A stretch of DNA of 64,000 nucleotides from Calothrix sp. NIES-4105 (GCF_002368415.1 NZ_AP018290.1:10407717-10471716); one strand, 5' to 3'. Shown: positions 9,153-18,562, counted from the first letter of the stretch. Program-made: numbers and translations. Notes: generated by a model from the letters alone, not told the origin.

Positions 9153-9416
9153 TTATTTTATATTGTATTCGCTTATATACCCCAAAAACTTTAACCGTGC
9201 GATTTTGGCATCCTGATTTTTCAAAAACTTTCCTACCAATAAAATTTTACTACTCTTTAACACTTTACCGTGTATAATGACTTTAGGTGTAGCGTATCCA
9301 ACTGGAGCGAGAGAATAAGTCAAAGCCAAACAACCTTTCCATGAAAGTTTCAGGCAAAGTTTTGACGTTGCGAACAAATAGATAAAATCGAGCTTAATAT
9401 CTCCTTTACAAATCAA
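9153..9416 (-). pseudogene. Nudix hydrolase relic
   Basis: The frame encodes VGYATPKVIIHGKVLKSSKILLVGKFLKNQDAKIARLK. This matches the Nudix protein at 10688 in two blocks: VGYATPKIDVRGAVFYNNKILLVKEKF and the later part around FEESGYQTRTVKIVAVYD. The intervening Nudix box (GG-ADIGESPSES) is deleted, and the sequence on both sides has decayed. It is therefore a dead duplicate of the intact gene 1.3 kb away, and nothing functional is expected from it. Confidence 0.72.
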
Positions 9417-9741
9417 TTATTTCTTTACATAAAATATAACTAAAAATATAAATTTATGAATTATATTGTCAGTTGTAATATCAACAATATTTGTAGGTAG
9501 ATAAATAATATTAGCTAAAACTTTATATAAAATATATAAAGCTAGTGATAATATTAATTCACGTCTATAAATTTATAATTGAATATTAGTTTAATATTCA
9601 ATAAAGATTTAATTTTTACGCATATGTAATAAAAACATAACGCCAATTTAGGATATTTACCCAACACAAATTCATGCATTTTAAGGTGCAATATTTTGTT
9701 GTGCCTTTAAATTGCTTTAGCTTTAAAAGGTTAAATTAAAC
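9417..9741. other. AT-rich intergenic region
   Basis: Very AT-rich sequence with runs of TATAAA- and AATATT-like DNA ahead of the glycosyltransferase gene. I see no gene, repeat family or clear operator in it. Confidence 0.5.
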
Positions 9742-10704
9742 ATGCAAAAACTGCTTACAATAGCAATTCCGACATACAACCGTGCTGAAATGCTAGACAA
9801 ACAGCTAACTTGGTTAGCTAGTGAAATAAAAGGATATGAATCTAATTGCGAAATTACAATTTTTGATAATTGCTCTACTGATAATACCCAACAAGTAATT
9901 ACAAAATGGCAACTAACACTCGGTCTAGCTGTCAGATTTAATTACAATCGCAATAAGAACAATATAGGGGGAATGCCAAATATTGTTGCTTGTATGCAGG
10001 CAGCAACAGGAAAGTACTTATGGACACTTGGTGATGATGACCCGATTCAACAAGGAACGTTATCTTATATTATAGGCAAGTTAAGACAGCATCCAAGTTT
10101 AACATTGATGCTTCTCAATAGTAATGGTCGTGAACACTCTACTAATCAAATTATTGTTGACCACTGGTTTGATAGTAATAGTGATAAACCTAGTATTAAT
10201 AGCGAGTTAGAATTTCAGTATTATCTTGAGAAAAACATGGGTGGGGTCTTGTTTATCTCCGCAGCAATATATCATACAAAATTGCTACAACAAGCATTGC
10301 AAAGCTGGCAAAATGCCGATAAAAACTTAGCATCACAGGCTTACTGGACAGCTTACTGCGCTGCACGTGGAAGTTTCATTGTTACTAAAGATATATATAC
10401 CGAATGTACAATGGGTAACGGTTTTGCAGATAAAGACCCGCAATGGTTTTTCAAAATGCAATTTATGTATATTCCTGAAGTATATGTAAAATTGATAAAA
10501 GCAAATTTCTCGCGTCAATTTTGCTTGCAAATGTTAGTAAAAAATTTGAAAAGCATAAACGGTTGGAAAATTTTCTTAGGCGCGTTAAAAAGATGGCCTC
10601 TCTTTGCCACACAAGGGCTTCTTTTCTACTTGAGTTGCGTCATTACTTCTACTTGGGTGTTTCTCTGGCAGAGTAATAGTTTAAGTATTAATCAAAATCT
10701 GTAG
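9742..10704 (+). CDS. Family 2 glycosyltransferase
   Basis: A 320-residue GT-A-fold glycosyltransferase. The N-terminus LLTIAIPTYNRAEMLDKQL is the classical GT2 nucleotide-sugar region, ITIFDNCSTDNTQQVI carries the first acidic motif, and WTLGDDDPIQQGTL the metal-binding DDD motif. The C-terminus ends in a hydrophobic stretch (FYLSCVITSTWVFLW) that may anchor it to the membrane. Donor and acceptor cannot be told from sequence. It converges on the Nudix gene and overlaps its 3' end by 17 bp. Confidence 0.86.
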   Translation: MQKLLTIAIPTYNRAEMLDKQLTWLASEIKGYESNCEITIFDNCSTDNTQQVITKWQLTLGLAVRFNYNRNKNNIGGMPNIVACMQAATGKYLWTLGDDDPIQQGTLSYIIGKLRQHPSLTLMLLNSNGREHSTNQIIVDHWFDSNSDKPSINSELEFQYYLEKNMGGVLFISAAIYHTKLLQQALQSWQNADKNLASQAYWTAYCAARGSFIVTKDIYTECTMGNGFADKDPQWFFKMQFMYIPEVYVKLIKANFSRQFCLQMLVKNLKSINGWKIFLGALKRWPLFATQGLLFYLSCVITSTWVFLWQSNSLSINQNL

Positions 10705-11305
10705 GTAAATTAGAATTACGATAATGCTCAAACATTCGTGTAATTTGATGCGGTAAAATTCTTCCTAAAGATAATTCAGGAATTGCATCTTCTGCAAAAA
10801 ATCCAACATCATCAGTTTCAATACTTGTTGCAGCACTTCCACCTACCAGTTCGCAGTGAAAAAATAATTTATACATATAATACGGAAAAGGGGTGTGTCC
10901 TTGTCTATCGCGGTCGTACACTGCCACTATTTTCACCGTGCGAGTTTGATAACCTGACTCTTCAAAAATCTCTTTAACTATAGACTCACTGGGAGATTCT
11001 CCAATATCCGCGTAACCACCAGGAAGTGTCCAAAGTCCATCAAATTTTTCTTTGACTAACAAAATTTTATTGTTGTAAAAAACCGCACCACGCACGTCAA
11101 TTTTTGGTGTGGCATACCCGACTTCACGTGCAAATAAATCCAATACATACTGGTGTTCTACCTGCGTGTAACTCGCTGCTATTTCTGCTGCAATTTCCCG
11201 AATTTGTTTAAATCTTTCGATGTCAAAAGGGTTTTCTGAAAAAGTCAAACCACTTTGGGCAATTGCCTGTAATTTTTGCGTCCATTCCAGCCATTTTGGT
11301 TGCAT
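10688..11305 (-). CDS. Nudix hydrolase with Nudix_N domain
   Basis: A 205-residue pyrophosphohydrolase. The N-terminal segment WLEWTQKLQAIAQSGLTFSE to about residue 60 is the helical domain that precedes the Nudix fold in nucleoside-diphosphate-X hydrolases. The Nudix domain follows with box GGYADIGESPSES-(IVK)-EIFEESGY, in which the usual Arg of REUxEE is Lys. The frame opens at 11374 inside repeat DNA; the ATG at 11305 starts the conserved N-terminal domain and is preferred. A damaged copy lies at 9153-9416. Confidence 0.85.
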   Translation of the reverse strand: MQPKWLEWTQKLQAIAQSGLTFSENPFDIERFKQIREIAAEIAASYTQVEHQYVLDLFAREVGYATPKIDVRGAVFYNNKILLVKEKFDGLWTLPGGYADIGESPSESIVKEIFEESGYQTRTVKIVAVYDRDRQGHTPFPYYMYKLFFHCELVGGSAATSIETDDVGFFAEDAIPELSLGRILPHQITRMFEHYRNSNLPTDFD

Positions 11306-11320
11306 AAGAGTTATGAGTAT

Positions 11321-11900
11321 GTGTGTAGGGTGGGTGAAAGCTATAATAATCAAGCACTTGGAACGCAAGATCAAGTGCTTTCACCCACCATCAACCGTAT
11401 GGTACTTGCACTTTCTCCCACCATTAACCGTATGGTATTCGCACTTTCTGGTGGTGCGTGATGCCACCAGATACTCGCGAGTGCAAGATCAAGTGCTTTC
11501 TCCCACCATCAACCGTATGGTATTCGCACTTTCTGGTGGTGCGTGACGCTACCAGATACTCGCGAGTGCAAGATCAAGTGCTTTCTCCCACCATCAACCG
11601 TATGGTATTCGCACTTTCTGGTGGTGCGTGACGCTACCAGATACTCGCGAGTGCAAGATCAAGTGCTTTCAACCACCATCAACCGTATGGTATTCGCACT
11701 TTCTGGTGGTGCGTGATGCCACCAGATACTCGCGAGTGCAAGATCAAGTGCTTTCTCCCACCATCAACCGTATGGTATTCGCACTTTCTGGTGGTGCGTG
11801 ACGCTACCAGATACTCGCGAGTGCAAGATCAAGCATCTGGTGGTGCGTGACGCTACCAGATACTCGCTTTGTTTAAGAATTGTTGATAGCGTCACGCACC
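11321..11900. repeat. Tandem repeat of 85 bp units
   Basis: The word GCAAGATCAAG starts at 11365, 11483, 11568, 11653, 11738 and 11823; the last four spacings are exactly 85 bp. Each unit contains ACCATCAACCGTATGGT, TCTGGTGGTGCGTGACGCTA, ACCAGA and ACTCGCGAGT, so TCTGGT/ACCAGA and the flanking GCAC/GTGC can pair into a hairpin. Partial units flank the array, and the end nearest pgk becomes a member of the GCGTCACGCACCCTAC family. Short frames inside it are repeat artefacts. Confidence 0.92.
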
Positions 11901-11904
11901 CTAC

Positions 11905-13107
11905 TTATGCTTCATTGAGCGCTGCGATACCGGGTAGTACTTTACCTTCGAGTAATTCTAAGCTGGCGCCTCCACCAGTAGAGATATGGCTCATTTGGTC
12001 AGCTAAACCAACTTTCTCGACAGCAGCAACTGAGTCACCACCACCAATAATAGTGATGGCGCCATTTTTGCTGATATCAGCGAGGGTATGGGCAATAGCT
12101 TCAGTACCAACAGCGAATTTATCGAATTCAAATACACCCATTGGACCGTTCCAAATTACAGTCTTACAGTCAGCAAGTGCTTCTTGGAAGACTTTTACGG
12201 AGTCGGGACCAATATCCAAACCCATCCAGCCATCGGGAATATTATCGACGCTGACGGTTTGGGAGTTTGCATCTTTATCGAATTTGTCTGCAACAACTAC
12301 GTCGGTAGGTAGCAGGAAAGTTACACCTTTTTCTTTGGCTTTAGCTTCGAGAGAACGCGCGAGTTCAATTTTGTCGTCTTCAACCAGTGAACTACCTACG
12401 CTCATACCACGAGCTTTGTAGAATGTGAAAATCATCCCACCACCGATGATGAGCTTGTCACATTTTTCTAACAAAGTTTCGATAACGCCTATTTTGCTCG
12501 ATACTTTAGAACCACCTATAATAGCAGCCAAGGGACGCTGAGGATTTGCAATTGCATTTTCTAAGTATTGCAATTCCTTTTCAATCAAGTATCCAGCAAC
12601 CGAGGGGCTAAGATACTTGGTTACACCTTCAGTCGAAGCATGGGCGCGGTGCGCTGTACCAAATGCGTCGTTTACGTATAAATCAGCGTTTGCTGCCAAT
12701 TTTTGGGCAAATTCGGAATCATTCTTTTCTTCTTCTTTGTAGAAGCGAACGTTTTCAAGTAACAGTACTTGCCCGTTTTGCAGTGAACCAACTTTGGCGC
12801 CGACTTCATCACCAATACAATCATCGCATTTAACGACTTCTTGCCCTAGTAACTCAGATAAGCGCTTGGCAACTGGAGTTAGACGCAACTTGTCATCAAC
12901 ACCCTTTGGACGACCGAAGTGACTAGCAAGGATTACCTTAGCACCCTTACCAGACAAATCTTGAATCGTAGGTAGTGCCGCACGGATACGTGTATCGTCC
13001 GTGATATTGCCCGCATCATCCAGGGGCACATTGAAATCTACCCGTACAAATGCTCGTTTACCAGACAAGTCAGATGCAGATAAATTTGCTAAAGATTTCT
13101 TCGACAC
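11905..13107 (-). CDS. pgk: Phosphoglycerate kinase
   Basis: Transfers phosphate between 1,3-bisphosphoglycerate and ADP in glycolysis and, reversed, in the Calvin cycle. The 400-residue protein starts [20 protein letters not shown] and has the substrate motif [11 protein letters not shown], the basic patch [21 protein letters not shown], the hinge region GGSKVSSKI and the nucleotide site [13 protein letters not shown]...STGGGASLE. Length and motifs are complete. It is preceded by AGGAGG-like sequence (CAACCTCCTG on the plus strand) and followed by the 85-bp repeat array. Confidence 0.97.
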   Translation of the reverse strand: MSKKSLANLSASDLSGKRAFVRVDFNVPLDDAGNITDDTRIRAALPTIQDLSGKGAKVILASHFGRPKGVDDKLRLTPVAKRLSELLGQEVVKCDDCIGDEVGAKVGSLQNGQVLLLENVRFYKEEEKNDSEFAQKLAANADLYVNDAFGTAHRAHASTEGVTKYLSPSVAGYLIEKELQYLENAIANPQRPLAAIIGGSKVSSKIGVIETLLEKCDKLIIGGGMIFTFYKARGMSVGSSLVEDDKIELARSLEAKAKEKGVTFLLPTDVVVADKFDKDANSQTVSVDNIPDGWMGLDIGPDSVKVFQEALADCKTVIWNGPMGVFEFDKFAVGTEAIAHTLADISKNGAITIIGGGDSVAAVEKVGLADQMSHISTGGGASLELLEGKVLPGIAALNEA

Positions 13108-13197
13108 GGCACAACCTCCTGATTACCTGAATGCTATGTTTTGAATAAATACAACCATCAAGATTGTACCGAGTCATGGGGGCCGTCCGTTAAGGCT

Positions 13198-13602
13198 ATG
13201 TTCAAAACAGTATTATTTCCTATCGATCAGAGTCGCGAAGCGCGCGAAGCGGCAGATGTAGTTGTCAATATAGTTCAAACGTACAAAAGCCGTTTGGTGC
13301 TGTTGTCGGTGGTGGAACCAGCTACCGACGTGGAGTCAAAAGACCCAATGCAGTCACCCGAAGCAGTAGCGAAATTACTCGAAAACGCGAAAGCGGTATT
13401 TGAGCAGCAAAGTATTCCAACCGAAATTATCGAACGTGAAGGTAAACCCGCGTTTACCATTTGCGACGTTGCTGATGAGGTTGGTGCGAATCTTATTATC
13501 ATGGGATGTCGAGGAATGGGGTTAACCGAAGAAGGGTTAACCGATAGCGTCACCAACCGGGTGATAAACCTTTCCCCATGTCCAGTGTTAATTGTGCCGT
13601 AA
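13198..13602 (+). CDS. Universal stress protein (UspA family)
   Basis: A 134-residue single-domain Usp protein from the ATG at 13198 (MFKTVLFPIDQSREAREAAD). It shows the Usp alpha/beta fold with a C-terminal nucleotide-binding segment LIIMGCRGMGLTEEGLTDSV and SPCPVLIVP. In ATP-binding members the loop is G-x2-G-x9-G-S/T; here the third glycine is Asp, so ATP binding is uncertain. A frame extending to 13141 would add 19 unrelated residues. It is divergent from pgk and followed by a hairpin repeat at 13610. Confidence 0.85.
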   Translation: MFKTVLFPIDQSREAREAADVVVNIVQTYKSRLVLLSVVEPATDVESKDPMQSPEAVAKLLENAKAVFEQQSIPTEIIEREGKPAFTICDVADEVGANLIIMGCRGMGLTEEGLTDSVTNRVINLSPCPVLIVP

Positions 13603-13609
13603 AGTGTAG

Positions 13610-13626
13610 GGTGGGCAATGCCCACC
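13610..13626. terminator. GGTGGGCA hairpin after UspA
   Basis: GGTGGGCA, one base, TGCCCACC. The same hairpin recurs at 15926-15942 and 60397-60413, so it is an interspersed repeat used between genes. No strong T-run follows, so a terminator role is inferred. Confidence 0.55.
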
Positions 13627-13775
13627 ATACATTTTCAGTAATTTCTACAGCTTGTTGCTTAACTTTATGTAGGCTAAAATTCAAAAAAATAAATTAATAC
13701 TTATTTTGATTATTTCGAGCAAAATTAATTGCTTGAGCTATTAATAAAACTCAGTATTATTACTGTGAATATCAA

Positions 13776-14987
13776 ATGGTGGGTATGCAAACACTCAGCA
13801 AGCATTTGCTTGAAGAACTGCAAACTTGTACGCAGTTACGCTATAGCGGCAAATTAATAATTAAATCACCATTACTACACACCTGGAATTTTTATTACAG
13901 GTTTGGCAGAATCATTTGGGCAAATGGAGGAAGTCATCCATGCCGACGTTGGTATCGGCAAATAACTTCTTATTGTTCAAATATTGAAATAAGTAAAATA
14001 AAAATCCGTGCGGTTGATTTAGCCTTAGAACACTGGGATTATCAATCAATTATTGCACTAAATAAAAGAAATAAAATCGAGTCAAAGCAGGTTGAAATTA
14101 TTGCCGAAAATGTTATTCAGGAAATATTATTTGATTTAATTCAATATAAGTCAAGCAACGATTTAATTTGTATCCGAGATTCGCAAGTTATTTTAGATTT
14201 AGCTGTGACTTTTACAAGTACAGATATATTTATCGAGCGCGCGGAGAGTCAGTTGAAAACTTGGACTAGCGCTGGTTTAAGAAATTGCTTTCCTGATTTG
14301 GCGCCGCAAATTCAAAAGCCAGAGGAATTAAAGAAAATTGTCAGCCCAGCAGTATATAATAACTTGATAACTTTTGTAAATGGTAAACACACACTGCGTG
14401 ATTTATCAGTACTGCTAAAACAAGATTTTATTAAAATAACCGTTTCTCTACTGCCACATATCTCAAAAGGTTTGATTCAACTTGTCACAGTACCAGATTT
14501 ACCTTTTCCAGGTAGTGCAAATCTTGATAAAATACCTTTACATAATTCACAGCATAAAAATTCAACTACTGCATTAATTGCTTGTATCGACGATAGTTTA
14601 CAGGTTTGTCAGATATTAGAGCAAATTATTGTCTCGAACGGAATGAGATTTATCAAAATCCAAGACGCAGTTCAAGCTTTACCCAAAGTTATTGAGCATA
14701 AACCAGATTTAATTTTATTAGACTTAATTATGCCCGTTGTAAATGGGTATGAGATTTGCTCGCAGTTGCGCCGAATTTCAGGCTTTGCCGAAACACCTAT
14801 AATTATATTAACTGGTAGCGATGGTTTACTTGACCGAATGCGCGCGAAAGTTGTCGGGTCAACCGATTTTCTGAGTAAACCTATTGTTGCAGATAAGATT
14901 TTAGAAGCGTTACGAAAATATTTACCAAGTCATTTATCTCATTCGATCCCCGAAATTGAATCCTTACAAGAAACTCAACAACAATAA
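13776..14987 (+). CDS. PatA-like response regulator (PATAN plus receiver)
   Basis: A 403-residue regulator. The N-terminal part (LQTCTQLRYSGKLIIKSP...FYYRFGRIIWANGGSHPCRR) is the PATAN domain of PatA-type proteins, and the middle is the helical region common to the family. The C-terminal receiver domain has acidic residues Asp272-Asp273, phospho-acceptor Asp316 (LLDLIMPVVNGYE), the LTGSDG loop and Lys368 (SKP). There is no DNA-binding output domain. PatA controls heterocyst pattern in Anabaena; other members control phototaxis and motility, so the exact process here is open. It is a single gene. Confidence 0.85.
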   Translation: MVGMQTLSKHLLEELQTCTQLRYSGKLIIKSPLLHTWNFYYRFGRIIWANGGSHPCRRWYRQITSYCSNIEISKIKIRAVDLALEHWDYQSIIALNKRNKIESKQVEIIAENVIQEILFDLIQYKSSNDLICIRDSQVILDLAVTFTSTDIFIERAESQLKTWTSAGLRNCFPDLAPQIQKPEELKKIVSPAVYNNLITFVNGKHTLRDLSVLLKQDFIKITVSLLPHISKGLIQLVTVPDLPFPGSANLDKIPLHNSQHKNSTTALIACIDDSLQVCQILEQIIVSNGMRFIKIQDAVQALPKVIEHKPDLILLDLIMPVVNGYEICSQLRRISGFAETPIIILTGSDGLLDRMRAKVVGSTDFLSKPIVADKILEALRKYLPSHLSHSIPEIESLQETQQQ

Positions 14988-15025
14988 GGTTCTCGAAAAC
15001 TAGAAGCGCGTTGGGATAAGAGTGT

Positions 15026-15361
15026 TCATTGTGCCGGACGATTAACTCGAATCACCTTGCCTTTAAAATCATCTACTGTACAAATTGCGTCATTTATACG
15101 TGTAGCCAATCTATATAAGTTTTTATCATCGGTACAGGCGATAATACCTTCATGAGCCGAATTTTGCTTATCTAGCTTGAAAAAATCACGTCGGTTTTGC
15201 GTTAGTACGACTCTCTGATTTTTTGTTGCGAATTTCAACACATCAGAATCAGGAAGTCCAGCATTTCCAGCTTCCTGCACGGTCAAAACATCGTGACCAA
15301 AAGAACGTAATAATTCTACAACTGGTAATGGAAACTGCTCGTCAGCATACAGATTTGCCAT
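15026..15361 (-). CDS. DUF5615 PIN-like toxin candidate
   Basis: A 111-residue protein of the DUF5615 group, PIN-like nucleases: MANLYADEQFPLPVVELLR with the early acidic DE, FGHDVLTVQEAGNAGLPDSDVL and VVLTQNRRDFFKL. The ordering of acidic residues resembles the Mut7-C/PIN active site. It lies 3 bp after the DUF433 gene. DUF433/DUF5615 pairs are widely regarded as toxin-antitoxin-like modules. A second pair at 29172-29876 has the same layout but a broken toxin. Confidence 0.84.
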   Translation of the reverse strand: MANLYADEQFPLPVVELLRSFGHDVLTVQEAGNAGLPDSDVLKFATKNQRVVLTQNRRDFFKLDKQNSAHEGIIACTDDKNLYRLATRINDAICTVDDFKGKVIRVNRPAQ

Positions 15362-15364
15362 ACG

Positions 15365-15703
15365 TTACATTTCTTCCATAGCTTCATCTTGTTCTTGAAG
15401 TGCTATTTCAATTTCATCAGGGTAAGCTTCAGCATAAGCCCAAACATTTACTAAATCAGCAGCTGTAAGATGAGGATAAAACTCTAAAATTTCTGCATCG
15501 CTTGTAGCTTGACGACGTAAACTTACGAATAACCAGACAGGAAGACGAGTATTAGCAAGACATGCATCACCACCACAAACCCCAGGAGTTTTAGTAATTA
15601 AGCGTGAACCACTGCTTAAGCTATTTGTTAAAGTTTGTATTGCTTCTGCTTTTTCGCTTGGATTTAATTGTAGTAGCTGTATTTTTAATTCTTCAATTTT
15701 CAT
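15365..15703 (-). CDS. DUF433 antitoxin candidate
   Basis: A 112-residue protein with an N-terminal helical segment (LLQLNPSEKAEAIQTLTNSL) and the DUF433 signature KTPGVCGGDACLANTRLPVW...DAEILEFYPHLTAADLVNVWAYAEAYPDEI. DUF433 contains a helix-turn-helix-like fold and is assumed to neutralise and autoregulate the neighbouring DUF5615 protein. Related in sequence and order to the gene at 29559. Confidence 0.85.
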   Translation of the reverse strand: MKIEELKIQLLQLNPSEKAEAIQTLTNSLSSGSRLITKTPGVCGGDACLANTRLPVWLFVSLRRQATSDAEILEFYPHLTAADLVNVWAYAEAYPDEIEIALQEQDEAMEEM

Positions 15704-15706
15704 ATT

Positions 15707-15892
15707 TTAAACCTTTTTAGTAAGTGCTGCTTTCTCTTCATCCGAAAATTCTAGATACAATTCAATTGCTTCTTTAATATTCTCTACAACTTCGTCTAAT
15801 GTATCTCCTTGAGTTTGACAACCTTAAAGTTCAGGGCAGTAAGCATAGTAACCATAATCATCTTTTTCGATAATAACGCTTGTTTTGTACAT
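15707..15892 (-). pseudogene. hicB antitoxin interrupted by a nonsense codon
   Basis: Reading the complement from the ATG at 15892 gives MYKTSVIIEKDDYGYYAYCP then EL, a TAA stop (15824-15826), and in the same frame GCQTQGDTLDEVVENIKEAI ending at 15707. This is a HicB antitoxin (CPEL-GC-TQGDT-DE) with one premature stop as its only defect. No hicA toxin is adjacent; a broken hicA lies near 33780. Confidence 0.82.
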
Positions 15893-15925
15893 TTGATTAC
15901 TCTAGCATGTTGAGCCATTGAGTAA

Positions 15926-15942
15926 GGTGGGCAGTGCCCACC
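15926..15942. terminator. GGTGGGCA hairpin repeat
   Basis: GGTGGGCA-G-TGCCCACC between the hicB relic and the 3' end of hemW. Same family as 13610-13626 and 60397-60413. Confidence 0.5.
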
Positions 15943-15978
15943 ATACGAGATAATAAGTGATTTTCAAGGGTAAGGCAA

Positions 15979-17157
15979 TTACAACTTTTCAAACAAGCTT
16001 GCTAAAACGACGTTAGAAAATAAAAATCCTTCAGGGTCAGTTAATCGTAATTTTCCTGCTTCTACTACAACCCAACCTTGATTAATATACGGCTTTAATA
16101 CCTTTAAAATTTCTTCTTCTTTATCCGAGCCAAATTCTTGTTTAATTTTGTCTAAACTGACTCCTTCAGCTAGGCGCAATCCCAACATTAATGTATCTAA
16201 TAACACTTCTGATGGTGGTGTTACTTCGCAATCTATTACTGCACCTGCTTCTACCCAAGCGTAATATTCTTTGGTTTTACGGGGACGAGTAAAGCGTTTA
16301 CCTTCTACATAACTCGCGGCGCCCATTCCAAAGCCATAATAAGCGCGATTTTCCCAGTAAACTCGATTATGGCGACATTGATGCCCTGGTAATGCGTAAT
16401 TGGAAATTTCGTAATGCAAAAAATCGGCGCCTGTTAAGATTTTTTGTGCCATTCGATACATTTGGACGGTAGTTTCATCTGTAGGTAAAGGTTTATCACC
16501 AGGTTGGTAATAACGTCCAAAAGCAGTTCCCGGTTCGATGGTAAGGTCATATATAGATATATGGGTAGGCGCTAAAAAAATAGCTTTTTCTAAAGACTCT
16601 TGCCACATCTCTAAAGTTTGGTTCGGTAAACCCGATATTAAATCAATACTAAATTCTGGAACCTTGACAAAGTGTATTAGGTCTGCAGCAGCGTAAATAT
16701 CGGAAACTGTATGCGCGCGTCCACATAAACGTAATAATTCTTCTTGAAATGCTTGTACTCCAAAGCTAAAGCGGTTAACACCTGCGCCCTTATAGCCTTT
16801 AATATGTTCTATATCAAAAGTACCAGGGTCAATTTCCATTGACATTTCTACATCTGGGGATATACCAAATCGTTCTTCTAGCGTTGCTATGATACGTTGT
16901 AACTGTTCAGTAGATAAAAGTGAAGGAGTACCACCACCAAAAAAAATTGTCTGCAAAGGTTGACTTTGTACTGGTTTTTGGGCAATTTCCCGACACAGTA
17001 CCTCGACGTAACGCGAAATTGTAGCAGAAGTTTCTCCGCGTTGCTTATCTCCGACAACCGAAATTGGAAAATCGCAGTAAAAGCATCGGCGCCGACAAAA
17101 CGGGATGTGTACATAAGCCGCACGTGGAACGCTTGATACAAATTGTTGTTTATTCAT
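15979..17157 (-). CDS. hemW: HemW-type radical SAM protein
   Basis: A 392-residue HemN-like radical SAM protein. The 4Fe-4S motif HIPFCRRRCFYCDF (CxxxCxxC) starts at about residue 18, followed by FFGGGTPSLL and GVQAFQEELLRLCGR, SIDLISGLPNQT and the HemW C-terminal domain. HemW proteins are haem chaperones, often mis-annotated as coproporphyrinogen III dehydrogenase; the short N-terminus before the cysteines fits HemW rather than HemN. A more distant relative, the STM4012-family protein, lies at 37450. Confidence 0.9.
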   Translation of the reverse strand: MNKQQFVSSVPRAAYVHIPFCRRRCFYCDFPISVVGDKQRGETSATISRYVEVLCREIAQKPVQSQPLQTIFFGGGTPSLLSTEQLQRIIATLEERFGISPDVEMSMEIDPGTFDIEHIKGYKGAGVNRFSFGVQAFQEELLRLCGRAHTVSDIYAAADLIHFVKVPEFSIDLISGLPNQTLEMWQESLEKAIFLAPTHISIYDLTIEPGTAFGRYYQPGDKPLPTDETTVQMYRMAQKILTGADFLHYEISNYALPGHQCRHNRVYWENRAYYGFGMGAASYVEGKRFTRPRKTKEYYAWVEAGAVIDCEVTPPSEVLLDTLMLGLRLAEGVSLDKIKQEFGSDKEEEILKVLKPYINQGWVVVEAGKLRLTDPEGFLFSNVVLASLFEKL

Positions 17158-17456
17158 TCAGGTTTATCAATTTGGAAATTAATTAGTTGAATTTGTTAAG
17201 ACTTCAATCGCAAAAATATACAAATAATTAATATGAGCGTGAATTTACATTTGTTTATAGCTAAATAACAAAAATATAAAGAATATAAACAGTATTACTA
17301 TTCAGTTATAATATATTTACATACTATTATCTTAATTCTCTAGTAAGTACGTAAGTATAAATTTTGTCATAGGTTGTTTGTTAATATCAGTAACAACTGA
17401 CCGATGAGAAATACTCAGTTAAATTGAGTTGTACACCAGGAAACCAGTGTAACCAC

Positions 17457-18533
17457 ATGCTAGATGCCATTATTATTTTCTCATTCATCCTGGCAGCAGC
17501 GGGGGTAGGGTTCTTTAGTATCGACTTACTACCCTTCGGGGCGCTAAGTCGAGTCTCCAATATAGAAGCTTTACGCTTTGTTACTGCCGTATTCGCCGCT
17601 ATTATTGGCGGTGCAGTTGGTCTTAGAACTCAAACCGGGTATCGTCGTCTCGAAGCTCAAGTTCGTGAAATGGCTCCGGAAGCAATAGTAACTCGTGCAA
17701 TCGGTTTGATTGTGGGTTTGTTACTTGCTAACTTAATGCTGGCGCCGCTATTTTTACTTCCCATACCTCCTGATTTTAGTTTTATTAAGCCGTTAGTCGC
17801 AGTAGTTGGTAGTCTTGTACTAGCTTATAGTGGTATGAACTTAGCCGACAGCCACGGACGAGGGTTAATAAGATTTATTAATCCCAGCAGTGTAGGAGCG
17901 CTAGTAGTAGAAGGCACACTCAAGCCTGCTGGCACTAAAGTTTTAGACACAAGCTGTATTATTGATGGTCGTATAGAAGCACTTTTAGAAACAGGATTTT
18001 TAGAAGGCGCGATAATAGTACCACAATTCGTACTACAGGAATTACAGCAAGTCGCAGACGCAAGCAAAGACCAGAAGCGAGTAAGAGGAAGACGCGGATT
18101 AGAAATTCTTAACCGCATTCGAGAAACTTATCCCGAACGGATAATTATAAATTCCTCTGACTATGACGACATAGCAACAGTCGATGCCAAGTTAGTCAAG
18201 TTCGCGCAAGAAATCAATGGAACTTTGTTAACGAACGATTACAATTTATCCAAAGTTGCCAGCGTTCAGAAAGTACCAGTACTCAACGTCAACGACTTAG
18301 TTAACGCAGTACGTCCGAGTTACTTACCTGGAGACAATATTGATATCAAGATTCTCAAAGAAGGTAAAGAACCAAGTCAAGGTATTGGTTATCTCGACGA
18401 TGGGACAATGGTCGTCGTTGAAGAGGGTAGTCCTTATGTCGGTGGTGAAGTTCGTGTGGTCGTCACTAGCGCATTACAAACATCCGCAGGAAGAATGATT
18501 TTTGCCAAACCTCAAGCATCTGCTTTTGCATAA
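17457..18533 (+). CDS. PIN/TRAM domain membrane protein (YacL-like)
   Basis: The 358-residue protein has about four N-terminal membrane helices (MLDAIIIFSFILAAAGVGFF; LRFVTAVFAAIIGGAVGL; AIGLIVGLLLANLMLAPLF; PLVAVVGSLVLAYSGM). A PIN nuclease domain follows (VLDTSCIIDGRIEALLETGF, VPQFVLQELQ, TNDYNLSKVA), then a C-terminal TRAM-like beta domain (LKEGKEPSQGIGYLDDGTMV). The PIN acidic residues are present. The substrate is unknown; TRAM suggests RNA. The ATG at 17457 starts the first membrane helix, so upstream non-ATG starts are not needed. Confidence 0.87.
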   Translation: MLDAIIIFSFILAAAGVGFFSIDLLPFGALSRVSNIEALRFVTAVFAAIIGGAVGLRTQTGYRRLEAQVREMAPEAIVTRAIGLIVGLLLANLMLAPLFLLPIPPDFSFIKPLVAVVGSLVLAYSGMNLADSHGRGLIRFINPSSVGALVVEGTLKPAGTKVLDTSCIIDGRIEALLETGFLEGAIIVPQFVLQELQQVADASKDQKRVRGRRGLEILNRIRETYPERIIINSSDYDDIATVDAKLVKFAQEINGTLLTNDYNLSKVASVQKVPVLNVNDLVNAVRPSYLPGDNIDIKILKEGKEPSQGIGYLDDGTMVVVEEGSPYVGGEVRVVVTSALQTSAGRMIFAKPQASAFA

Positions 18534-18562
18534 CGGCGCCTTAATCTAATATCAAATCATAA

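Noticed and set aside
9153-9416. A functional 87-residue protein
   Set aside because: The sequence matches two separated blocks of the nearby Nudix protein with the catalytic box missing.
11220-11546. Open reading frames in the 85-bp repeat array (also 11276-11461 and 11798-12421)
   Set aside because: They translate the repeat (SPTINRMV units) or run antisense to pgk; composition and lack of starts with ribosome sites argue against genes.
11365-11834. Possible CRISPR array
   Set aside because: The whole 85-bp unit is conserved, with no variable spacers between short repeats and no cas genes.
15824-15826. Recoding of TAA, because several genes (hicB 15824, Uma2 remnant, Rpn remnant, PIN 44375) are interrupted by single in-frame TAA codons
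   Set aside because: Housekeeping genes here end normally at TAA, the interrupted genes are in decaying TA/nuclease DNA, and TAA is the easiest stop to create in AT-rich DNA. Ordinary pseudogene formation is enough.
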